Positions 1 to 9,402 of a DNA stretch of 64,000 bases are shown one piece after another. Below the pieces are notes generated by a model. That model had not been told where the DNA came from, did not search any database, and saw nothing but the letters and a program-made list of their open reading frames with translations. The DNA is taken from NCBI GenBank assembly GCA_944474755.1, contig OX104122.1, positions 2,164,751 through 2,228,750 on the forward strand, written 5' to 3'. Both the position numbers and the translations under genes were made by a program. Numbering within the stretch: position 1 is the stretch's first letter; every line of letters starts with the position of its first letter. This DNA comes from Limnoperna fortunei. Lineage: Eukaryota; Mollusca; Bivalvia; Mytilida; Modiolidae.

Positions 1-815
1 AATCAGTTGTCACATCGACTAACTGTATGCCGAACAGTTGTCACAGATTAACTGTATGCCAATCAGTTGTCACAGACTTACTGTATGCCGATCAGTTGTC
101 ACAGACTAACTGTATGCCGACCAGTTGTCACACACTAGCTGTACGTCGATCAGTTGTCTAACTGTATGCCGATCAGTTGTCACTAACTGTATGCCGATCA
201 GTTGTCTAACTGTGTGCCGATTCGTTTTCACACAGACTAACTGTATGTCGATTATTGTCACAGTCTAATTTTATGCCGATCAGTTGTCACACAGAATGAC
301 TGTATGCCGATCAGTTGTCACACACACAGTTTAACTGTATGCCAATCAGTTGTCACAGACTTACTGAATGCCGATCAGTTGTCACATACTTACTGTATGC
401 CGATCAGTTGTCACACACCAGCTGTACGTCGATCAGTTGTCTAACTGTATGCCGATCAGTTGTCACTAACTGTATGCCGATCAGTTGTCTAACTGTGTGC
501 CGATTCGTTTTCACACAGACTAACTGTATGTCGATTATTGTCACAGTCTAACTTTATGCCGATCAGTTGTCACACAGAATGACTGTATGCCGATCAGCTG
601 TCACACAGACTAACTGTATGCCGAACAGTTGTCACAGATTAACTGTATGCCAATCAGTTGTCACAGATTTACTAAATGCCGATCAGTTGTCACATACTTA
701 CTGTATGCCGATCAGTTGTCACACACTAGCTGTACGCCGATCAGTTGTCTAACTCTATGCCAATCAGTTATCACACAGACTAACTGTATGTCGATCAGTT
801 TTCACAAAGACTAAT
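1..815. repeat. Tandem array, about 30-bp unit with 283-bp higher-order period
   Basis: Units of the form TATGCCGATCAGTTGTCACA plus CAGACTAACTG vary in length (about 22-32 bp) and run from the left edge to about 815. Variant-marked blocks recur: TGTGTGCCGATTCG occurs at 211 and 494, and GTACGTCGAT at 141 and 424, both 283 bp apart. A third, diverged block follows at about 732. The array is cut by the window edge. Confidence 0.95.
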
Positions 816-959
816 TAAATCTTGTATAAAGTTTTTATTTCATACTTTCATACTTTATTTTCTAATAGAAGTGCTGTATTGTTGTTTAAATAAACTAAAA
901 ACCCAAGTTTGATTTTTTGTATACATGTACTAAAAAATTTATAAAAAAACTTATATCTA

Positions 960-1060
960 ACATTTTGTTGTGAAATTTTCTCTGACTTTGATTTGTGGAT
1001 TGTCAGTTTTATCGGTGTTCGGTATTTTGTTATTACCGTCATTTAATACTAGTGCATTTA
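960..1060 (+). mobile_element. Fragment of retroelement 3' region
   Basis: The segment around TTTGATTTGTGGATTGTC followed by GGTATTTTGTTATTACC matches segments at about 29080-29145 (+) and 51100-51170 (-), both adjacent to reverse-transcriptase-like sequence. It is read as an isolated 3' fragment of the same family. Confidence 0.55.
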
Positions 1061-1172
1061 TGTCGACAAATGATTTGCGTGCTTTATACATAATAACTTG
1101 TGTAACCAACCGTGCAAAATATGAGCATTGTTCACTAGACACCCAGGTGATCGAAACACTCCTTTTAAAATT

Positions 1173-1570
1173 CCGGGGCGACTTGATCAGAGTGGCAACA
1201 GTCTATTACTTAGCCTATAACTCCTTGACGACTTGATCAGAGTGGCAACAGTCTATTACTGAGTCTATAACTCCGGGACGACTTGATAAGAGAGGCAACA
1301 GTCTATTACTGAGTCTATAACTCCGGGACGACTTGATCAGAGTGACAACAGTCTATACTGAGTCTATAACTCCGGGACGACTTGATCAGAGTGACAACAG
1401 TCTATTACTGAGTCTATAACTCCGGGACGACTTGATCAGAGTGACAACAGTCTATTACTGAGTCTATAACTCCAGGACGACTTGATCAGAGTGACAACAG
1501 TCTATTACTGAGTCTATAACTCCTGGACGACTTGATCAGAGTGACAACAGTCTATTACTGAGTATATACA
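1173..1570. repeat. Tandem array, 50-bp unit, about 8 copies
   Basis: The unit runs GACGACTTGATCAGAGTG, then ACAACAGTCTATTACTGAGT, then CTATAACTCCGG. 'ACTTGATCAG' occurs at 1181, 1231 and onwards at about 50-bp spacing, with few substitutions. Confidence 0.95.
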
Positions 1571-2195
1571 TGTAAGTTGCGTTGTTTGTTGACAGAATAT
1601 TGTATTAACCAGATATCTGGTTACGGAAGTTTTCAATATATTTGCCTTTTTATTATTTTTAAAATTTTAAAAAGGGAAATTTTTAGACAACTGTACTTTA
1701 TATTTAGGCTCCCAGTCACTAATACAGTAAAAATAAATTCATTATTTTAATCAAAGTACATGGACAAAACTCCATTGATTCTGTAAAATTTTTCTTATTA
1801 CCAATTTTCAATTGGAAAATGGAAAAATAACATTGAATATATGACTATTGTTGGTTTTCGTCTGAACGGCGGCCGTTGTCAATGGACACCATGCGCCATG
1901 GAGTTTAAATACAGGTAAAGTCGAACTGCATACTTTTAAATGTCGTCAAGTATTTCTATATAAGTCTACTGGCGGCCTAATTTCGTCGTGTGATAACTAA
2001 GGGACATTGTTAATTATAATATTTCTTACGTAATCAATGGCACATTCAGTCAGGGACATTATATACTTCGTTAATGTCATTGATTCAGCAAAAGAGAAAT
2101 TCCAATGTAAAACTGGCACATGCATGTATGCTGTTCTTGCGGCCCACAACGGAACGTTAATCAAGCATGAAATTCAAATTCGCTCTTAAGTATTT
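1571..2195. other. Unique intergenic DNA, nothing recognised
   Basis: AT-rich sequence with no convincing ORF, repeat or RNA gene. Confidence 0.6.
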
Positions 2196-2202
2196 AGTTT
2201 TA

Positions 2203-2345
2203 TACCGCTCAGTTGTCACACATACTAACTGTTTACCTCTCAGGTGTAACACAGACTAACTGTATACCGCTCAGTTGTCACACATACTAACTGTTTACCT
2301 CTCAGGTGTAACACAGACTAACTGTATACCGTTCAGTTGTCACAC
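2203..2345. repeat. Small outlying block of the left-edge repeat family
   Basis: Four units alternate TATACCGCTCAGTTGTCACA and TTTACCTCTCAGGTGTAACA, each followed by a 'CTAACTG' spacer. They are clearly related to the 1-815 array although separated by about 1.4 kb, and form a 2-unit dimer repeated twice. Confidence 0.85.
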
Positions 2346-2371
2346 AGCAATTGTTTTTGGTGATAAATCAA

Positions 2372-2440
2372 AACTGTTGACCAATCCTTGTTATGACTGG
2401 AGTCGAGCACACCCTGTTCACATTGAGACTCGCAGGTGTG
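2372..2440 (-). mobile_element. SINE fragment (head region)
   Basis: The stretch containing GACTGGAGTCGAGCACACCC and GAGACTCGCAG matches the minus orientation of the SINE copies at 50400 and 27626, around and beyond the B box. Only a short piece remains. Confidence 0.5.
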
Positions 2441-2561
2441 CAATCAAAAGCAGGCGAGTTATTACTTTACTACCTCGCCATAGAGACACCACAATGAGTA
2501 TCTGGGCATTATGATTAACAAATTTGCTATAAAATAGACAAGAATACGACTGAGACAACCC

Positions 2562-2629
2562 GGATCGTGACAACTCGGACCGTAATAGGACAAGTCGGAC
2601 TGTATTATGCCGAGCGGTTGTCACGATCC
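2562..2629. repeat. Short inverted repeat
   Basis: GGATCGTGACAAC at 2562-2574 is the exact reverse complement of GTTGTCACGATCC at 2617-2629, with 42 bases between them. Related CGGAC/GTCCG words lie inside. Confidence 0.7.
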
Positions 2630-2658
2630 GAGTTGTCTTGTTGCCATAGACAATAGTA

Positions 2659-2741
2659 CGAGAATCTTCTGCCGTCCAATGCCTTTTTCGCGTGGTCAAA
2701 CTAAAAAAACCGTTGGACGGCAGAGGATTCTCGGACTACAT
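2659..2741. mobile_element. Miniature foldback with CTGCCGTCCAA arms
   Basis: The arm at 2659-2679 (CGAGAATCTTCTGCCGTCCA..) pairs with the arm at 2713-2733 with one mismatch. Related arms occur near 26825-26922 and 47316-47372, which makes this a dispersed small TIR element. Confidence 0.6.
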
Positions 2742-3635
2742 AGATCAGTGTTTATTGCATAATTTTTAATAAATCATTATCTTGTATATTTCCCTGTACA
2801 ATCGTTCTCTAGTAATTATGAAATTATGCTGAAAATTTGTTTACTTAGAGATCAAAGTGAATATACCAATATGTGATTGTCTAATTTTAAAGAAGTTATC
2901 CATCTCTGGCTGTATTGTTTTTAAAATTTTGTTAAAATTTGTGTGTTCGAGAATTCAGTTGTTTTTACTACATAATTAATTTGTTTCTTAAAACGATGAA
3001 TTTAGGAAATAAATACACTTTCAAATCCGTGATAATAATCGCAAGCTAATTGCGACAAGGTCGGGACCAGCAGTATTGGTTTTAAGAGCATTTCCAAGAA
3101 TGCACGGGATGGGGTACCTGCGCATTGAAAAAGGACGACTTCAAGGTAACGAGCTTAAAGAAATGTTTTAATGAACACAATTTATGGTTTTAATGTTAAC
3201 TCCACGTCACTGACATGTCTCGATATTTCTAGTACACTGCCACAGCTAGATTTAAATGTCATCGAGTTCTGCTTCTGATATCGCTGATATATTTATCGGT
3301 CATAATCTGCCATGCCATGTGCTCACTGCGGAACCGTGCACGTGGCTCTTTATTCCTTGGCTTTTTATTTGTTTAGTGGTAAACAAAGGACTAAAACAGC
3401 TCTATGGTTCAACAGCTACATCGCTATTGACGTCATGTGTGTGTGTTTGAAAAAAGGGGGGGGGGGGGTTGGGGTGGGTAATGATCGGCAGTTATCGTCT
3501 TTCCGTCGAGCATCGTCGATAGCTCAGAGAAAAATGTCCCGAAACAAGTTATAATTTCAATTGAATCATTTTGACATTATATTTGTTTTTAAAGATTTGC
3601 ATAAATTTTACATGTATTAGATCTATACTAAAAGT
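2742..3635. other. Unique DNA with a G-run
   Basis: No supported gene. A purine run (AAAAAAGG then 10 or more Gs and GGTTGGGGTGGG) at about 3450-3478 could form a G-quadruplex. Confidence 0.5.
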
Positions 3636-3649
3636 TACACCCCCATCAT

Positions 3650-3890
3650 AGGGCGGACAGGGTAGTGGGATACAGGGAGAGAGGGAGAGGGAGAAAGGAG
3701 CAGAGGGAAGGGATAAATGAGCAGTAGGGAGGGAGAATGGAGCCGAAGGGAGGGAGAAAGGAGCAGAGAAGGGATAAATGGGCAGTAGGGAGGGAGAATG
3801 GAGCCGAAGGGAGGGAGAAAGGAACAGAGGGAAGGGAGAAATGAGCAGTAGGGAGGGAGAATGGAGCTGAAGGGAGGGAGAAAGGTATTC
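3650..3890. repeat. Purine-rich tandem array, about 61-63-bp unit
   Basis: Units contain GCAGTAGGGAGGGAGAATGG and GGGAGAAAGGAGCAGAG. GCAGTAGGG occurs at 3721, 3782 and 3845. One strand is almost purely purine, which gives spurious Ser/Pro/Leu-rich frames on the minus strand. Confidence 0.9.
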
Positions 3891-3904
3891 CCTGTCAACC
3901 CCCT

Positions 3905-5264
3905 CCCCCATGCGCTCAGCGTTTTGCTTGTTCAATATTAAATTAATGCAATATCGTCTTCACTGTTTTATTCAAGGAGAGAAAATGTTGTGTATTGACC
4001 ATTGTAAAGATCTGATTGGTTGATATAACTAATTATTATAGGGGTCTTTCTCAGAATGTGTGTTTAAACATGCCATCAGATTTTGCAAGAACTACATCAG
4101 CTGATTTTAAAATGTTTAACATTATTATTTGAACAAATAAAATTTTAATTTGAATATTTGAAAGGAACAACAGCTTGGTTCATATCATTTCTGAGTTGCA
4201 ATCTGTGATCTTCTATTTTTTTATTTTCCGATAATACCTTTTGAGAATTCCCTTACTTTCATCATAACCATTTCTATTTATAAATGAAAACAAAATTCCT
4301 GGATGCAACTGTTTCGCCGACTTTGGCTTTAAAATCAAGCTGAAAAACACTGTATCGCCAACTTTTTGACCAACAAAAGAGAGGTTACAACCAAATTAAA
4401 GTGATTTATTTTACTATTTCATTGACCATGTTGACTAAACCCTGTTTCAGTTACAATTCGTTCTGTCTATCCTTGCATGCATTTGCACGAAGGGTCTAAT
4501 ATTTTTGTGTGGAATTTTTTTAAATTGCGTAAAAAGCGCAATATTTGGGGTTAACACGACCTCTGAATTTATTTGAAATGTGACAGTGAGGTTTTATCTG
4601 TCAGTTGAAATTTCTCGGAGCTAAATTTTTTCAGAAGTTAAGTATATTTGAACATGTGAAATATAATGAAATATTAACCATGTTAACACAAAGACTATAC
4701 CTGTTTTCAATAAATTAAAACTTAAGTAATCCATGTTTGAAATATCCAGGCGAAATTTTACTGGGAGCTGACATGTTGGATTTAACGGTAATTCAAAATT
4801 ACAGAATCAATTTGTATTTTATTGCGGAACGAATAGAATTTGTCATTTTTGTTACAAATGAAAAATTTGTCTCGTCAAAAACAATTCCATAATATAGATT
4901 GAAATAGTGTCGTACATTCACTGTAATCCTGGTAATGGGAGAAAAGGGGTAAATCAAATAAAACTTCAAACAGAACTTTAAACGTACTCAATCTTCTAAG
5001 GAAAGACAATTTTTAGAAAATTTAGATATTTTTCTTTTAGTTTAGCGTAGTTTGCATAGGTGTCCAAACTTTTTTCATATCAAATTTAACGTAAACATTC
5101 CGCAAGATTTTCTTGTGGAATTTGTGCACAGGAAAATGCGTTTAAAGATGAAACCTCGAATTTCAATAAGAAAATAAAATATCAATATCCAATAAAAAAT
5201 GTTGAAAATGAACATGAAATGAGAGGTTTTATTAATTGAACTTCCTTTAATGATCCTTCCCTAT
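3905..5264. other. AT-rich unique DNA, nothing recognised
   Basis: About 1.4 kb with no ORF of note, no tandem structure and no recognised element. Confidence 0.6.
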
Positions 5265-5269
5265 AACAC

Positions 5270-6110
5270 TTACAGGTACCATGGACAGGACTATCAGAGG
5301 TACCAATTGACAGGACCCCTCCCTATCACAGATACCTGTGGACAGGTCCCCTTCCTTATCAGACATGTCACAGGTACACATGGACAGTACCCCCTCCAAA
5401 TATCAGGTACCCATGGACAGGACCCCTTACCTATCACAGGCACCCATGGACAGGACCCCTTTCCCTATCATAGGTAACCATAGACAGGCCCCTTTACCCA
5501 TCACTGGTACACATGGACAGGACCCCTTCCTTATCACAGGTACCCATGGACAGGACCCTTTCCTGTCACAGGCACACATGGACAGGACTGCTCCCTATCA
5601 CAGGTAACCATGGACAGGACCCCTCCCTATCACAGATACCTGTGGACAGGTCCCCTTATCACAGGTACACATGGACAGTACCCCTCCCAATTACAGGAAC
5701 CCATGGACAGGACCCCTAACCTATCACAGGCGCCCATGGACATGACCCCTCCCTTTTGCAGGTACCTGTGGACATGACCCCTGCCTATCACAGGTACCCA
5801 TGAACAGGACCCCTTCCCTATCGCAGGTACCTGTGGACTTGACCCCTACCTATCAGAGGTACCCATGGACAGGACCTCCCCATCACAGGTACAGGTACAC
5901 ATGGACAGGACCCCTTCCCTATCAGTTACCCACGGACAGGATCCCTGCCTATCACAGATACCCATGGACATGACCCCCTATCACAGGTACCCGTGGACAT
6001 AACCCCTCCTTATCAGAGGTAACTGTGGACATGACCCCTTTAATTTCTAGCACATGTACCTGTGGACATGACCCCTTCCTATCAGAGGTACCCATGGACA
6101 GGACCTCCCC
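5270..6110. repeat. Tandem array, about 33-36-bp unit (GGTACC / CATGGACAGG)
   Basis: Roughly 24 degenerate units follow the pattern AGGTACCCATGGACAGGACC then CCTCCCTATCAC. Many units carry both GGTACC and CCATGG palindromes. Frames across it are repeat-derived, not genes. Confidence 0.93.
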
Positions 6111-6400
6111 AAGCAAGCGACAAAATCGCCGGCTATTCTTGTTTGTCGCCGTCTACTTTCAAATAAAAAATATGTGAAATCTTCATAAATTTCCATTTGA
6201 AGTACATACATGTATATGTATTTTCCCCAATACTTCCATGCATTCTCCATAAATTATAAAATTGAGATGATTGTTCATACTGCTGATTTTCCAGTATCTA
6301 AATATAGACAATTTTGTTTTTTTAATCTGCCAATCGAAATGATAATTTCTAAAGCGGTAAACGATCGATATTGAAGAAATTTTGTTTTTCGTCTTTGAAA

Positions 6401-6574
6401 ATGTTTTTAATTATTGTCCTTCTGTGGATAATTAATGGTGCCATAGCCAATTTGCATCTTGAACAACCATTCTGTAGTAAGAATCCTATACGATGCCCTC
6501 CCAAGATGCAACACACCTTTTGCGGGGTTCTCAGTGTTTCCATATGTAGTCAACGGAGACGGAAAAAACTGTAA
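6401..6574 (+). CDS. Candidate small secreted cysteine-containing peptide (57 aa)
   Basis: An ATG at 6401 opens MFLIIVLLWIINGAIA followed by NLHLEQPFCSKNPIRCPP, then HTFCG and ICSQRRRKKL before TAA at 6572. The start is a convincing signal peptide with an A-x-A-like cleavage site, and the remainder has four cysteines and a basic C-terminus. No family is recognised. It could be a short secreted peptide, the first exon of a larger secreted protein, or chance. An overlapping frame (6459-6656) continues with PYVVNGDGKNCNNYHQSC, so a frameshifted or spliced longer product is conceivable. Confidence 0.28.
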   Translation: MFLIIVLLWIINGAIANLHLEQPFCSKNPIRCPPKMQHTFCGVLSVSICSQRRRKKL

Positions 6575-7300
6575 TAATTATCACCAGTCATGTATCAATA
6601 ATAATCGATCCTATGAAACCGATAAAAAAAGGTTACTGTCGAAAGATATAGATTGACTGACTGATTACTGTATTTGTGCAACTACATGTTCTTTCAAACA
6701 TCAAAGTTCCCGTAGTGATTGGCGACTACAATTTCGTTAAAAAAAATCCAGAATACGATAATTCGTTCTAGATTTCTTACTAATTACTGCATAAATTTCA
6801 ATGGATTTACGTACAAGACATAACCCCCTCAGAATGCACATGATTGCAGGAAATTCCGTCTTTGATTTCAAAATTTTATGGTTGCATGGTAAACGCCCCC
6901 CAGACCCCCCTCCTCGCCGGTTGCTACTCCTATTTCCACATTAATTCTTAAAGATAATGATATCCCTGGCCTTACTTTTGTGGTAGTCTCTATTAGTGAT
7001 AGCAAAAAAATAACCAGTGTCTAACTCATTCCAATTTTAATTATCCACAGTTTTATGGGAATAATATAATGATAATTTACTTATTCATATTTCATGGCAT
7101 GATTTTATTCAAGAAAAAAACTACATTTAACATTTTATATTTATTTTAAGCAGTGCAGTAACTATTTTTTTATTATCACCAATGTCAAATGTTTTACTCG
7201 TATCTTCCGAATAGAGGTTCTGACTGCTCTTTGGGCCAATAAAAACAACGGCATGGTCATTTTTGGTTTCGCCATGTTGCCTGAACAGGTGGTAGTTATT
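6575..7300. other. Unique DNA, nothing recognised
   Basis: AT-rich, no supported gene. It contains a C-rich stretch (CGCCCCCCAGACCCCCCTCC) at about 6893-6912. Confidence 0.5.
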
Positions 7301-7303
7301 ATA

Positions 7304-7900
7304 ATGTGTACCAGTAACACGTTACCAGATTGGGTACCAGTAACAGGTTAACATATTGTGTCCCTAGTCTCGATCACCCAGACGTCTGGGATCACCTTGT
7401 TGTAATTTCGCAACCAATAGGTGGAGACAAAACAATGTCTCTATTTTTAGGGCCCTATTTTTAAACCAGGAAAACCATGCATACTTGTAATATGACGTCA
7501 CATTCAGATTCACTCGTGATTGTGCACAACAATAATATTTGTTTAATTAATTGATAAAGTTATATTTTATAAAAATATTCAAATGTAAACTTTGGCACAA
7601 TTTGTTATATACTTCTTGATATGAACGGAAGTAATTTTTTAGATAATAAAAATACATGTATCATCCAATCAAAAATTACGCCCAGTTTTGGGCGTAATGG
7701 TAACGAGTTCAATATAGTGATGAATCCAGACGCACAAATGTAATTAAGCGTCTGGATGATCGATACTAATTGTGTCCCCTCCATTATTTACAACACTGAA
7801 TACTGTGCTGTGTGCATGTTCTGATTGAGTACCAGTAACATGTTACCAGATTGGGTACCAGTAACAGGTCACCATAGTAGTGCCCCCTACATTATATACA
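7304..7900. repeat. Paired GTACCAGTAACA blocks and nested palindromes
   Basis: GTACCAGTAACA..GTTACCAGATTGGG occurs at about 7307-7350 and again at about 7830-7870. Between them lie CCAGACGTCTGG (about 7379), ATTACGCCCA-TTTT-GGGCGTAAT (7674-7698) and ATCCAGACGC..GCGTCTGGAT (about 7724-7757). This may be the remains of a foldback element with direct flanking repeats. Confidence 0.5.
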
Positions 7901-8836
7901 ACACTGAATACTGTGTTCTGACTGGGTCAATAGTGGTTATACATTTTGTATGTGCAATTTTTTGGCTATAAGCTCTTGCAGGAATTCAATTTTAAAAAGG
8001 AATATAGTTTTTTCTCCCATTTTCTGTTTTTTCCCTGTAGCAACACCACATGAACAAAAAACATAAAACACAAATTAAAACAAAAAAAAGGACTTTTCAA
8101 AATTTAAATCTCTTAGATCTTTAAATCTAACATTTGTTCAAATTGTAAACAATGTGCATATGTTCATGTACATACTAAGTTTAGATTTTTCCTGTTACCA
8201 TGGAAACTGAACAGTGAATTTTTTGAAGTTACATGTATTAATAACGTCAAATATCTAGATACATGTATTTGAAAAAAATATCTGTTAAATTCATAGTAAA
8301 TGTAGACAATACATTTCTGTTAAAGAGGTAGTATAAAATGAAGACTTTTTACAGGTTATTAAAGTTAAATGTCAGGACACATGTTTTAAACCTCCTGAAT
8401 ATACATGTACATGTAGCTTAAATATTGCTTGCTGGACATTAAACAATAATCAATCAATCAGTACATGTATTAAAACATCATAAGATACATGTAGCTGAAA
8501 TATTGCTTGCTGGACGTTAAACAATTATTAATTAATCAATACATGTATTTCAAATATCCATTAAATTTGTATTCAATCTACATGTAGAATATAAATGTCT
8601 AAAAGACAGTTTCCTTAATGTCATTATATTTTAGGTATAAAATAACATTGAAAGATATTTGTTAAAATGTACATTTCATCTTACAAAAATAGGTTATGTA
8701 CTTTGGTCATGTGACCAGGGTCTGTTGCACTAATGATGTCCTTGAGGTGGTGTGATGAAGCTATTTAAATCTTTTCCAGTTGATACCAGACTTTTGTCGT
8801 CTGCTTAAACAATTTGTTTTCTCAGCAGCAATAAAG
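7901..8836. mobile_element. Upstream region with two SINE-like 3' tails
   Basis: GCTTAAATATTGCTTGCTGG then ACATTAAACAATAATCAATC occurs at about 8417-8459, with a second copy at about 8492-8540. A third relative lies at about 23358-23410. These look like 3' ends of a second SINE-type family with AATC tails. The rest is AT-rich without a recognised gene. Confidence 0.45.
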
Positions 8837-8910
8837 ATGAATAACAAAGAAAATATTGTTTACATTTTAGATTTAGAAGAATATGGACCAAGAACAATTG
8901 AATTTTGTAA
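8837..8910 (+). CDS. Candidate initiator exon of the ROCO gene
   Basis: An ATG at 8837 in a fair context (aaagATGa) opens a short frame beginning MNNKENIVYI. Two donors are possible. GTAAGT at 8907 is the better consensus but gives phase 1, which does not fit the next exon. GTAAAG at 8911 gives phase 2, which joins in frame only if the next exon starts at 9318, after the second AG of 'cagag', to read ..EFCKLWLAAYKG. Position, just upstream of the first ankyrin repeat, is right. The phase conflict with the better donor keeps this tentative. Confidence 0.25.
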
Positions 8911-9315
8911 GTAAAGTTTATATTCTGAAGTATAAATATGTTAACATGTACAAGTTCAGATCTGTGGCTTAATGCCACTTTTATCAATTTTTCAGCCATA
9001 CATGTATCAACTATCATGGTGTCCAATGTTAATGGTCTAATTAGACGTAAGCAACATAGTTTTCCATTGCTGTGTGAACACAAACATGTATTGTTTACTT
9101 CAATCCTCCATCTTTGTTTGACTAAATAGAATTTGAATTTTTATAAAACATTTATAACATGAATGGCAGGTCACATAAATGTGTTGACAGATTAACAAAA
9201 TGGACAATGAACATTAGACTTGATGGTGGTCAATTAAAAATAAATGTACATTTATCTACGTTTACATATATTGTGGTACTGTTACTATGGATTGACTGTT
9301 ATAATATCATTTCAG

Positions 9316-9402
9316 AGACTTTGGTTGGCTGCTTACAAAGGTCAGACTGAGAATGTGGAGTACTACATAGAGAGAGGGGCAGATGTCAACTGGAAAGATG
9401 GA
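9316..9402 (+). CDS. ROCO gene exon: first ankyrin repeat
   Basis: The acceptor is ttcag at 9311-9315 and the donor gtgagt starts at 9403. Twenty-nine codons in phase 0 read RLWLAAYKGQTENVEYYIER then GADVNWKDG, a clear ankyrin repeat (AA..G..E.V.Y.I..GADVN). A second AG at 9316-9317 could be used instead, removing two bases and changing the required upstream phase. Confidence 0.88.

Noticed and set aside
970..1236. 88-codon frame at the left edge
   Set aside because: It overlaps a retroelement 3' fragment and runs into the 50-bp array. No domain is present.
3549..3935. 128-codon minus-strand Ser/Pro/Leu-rich frame
   Set aside because: It coincides with the purine-rich tandem array, and composition follows the repeat.
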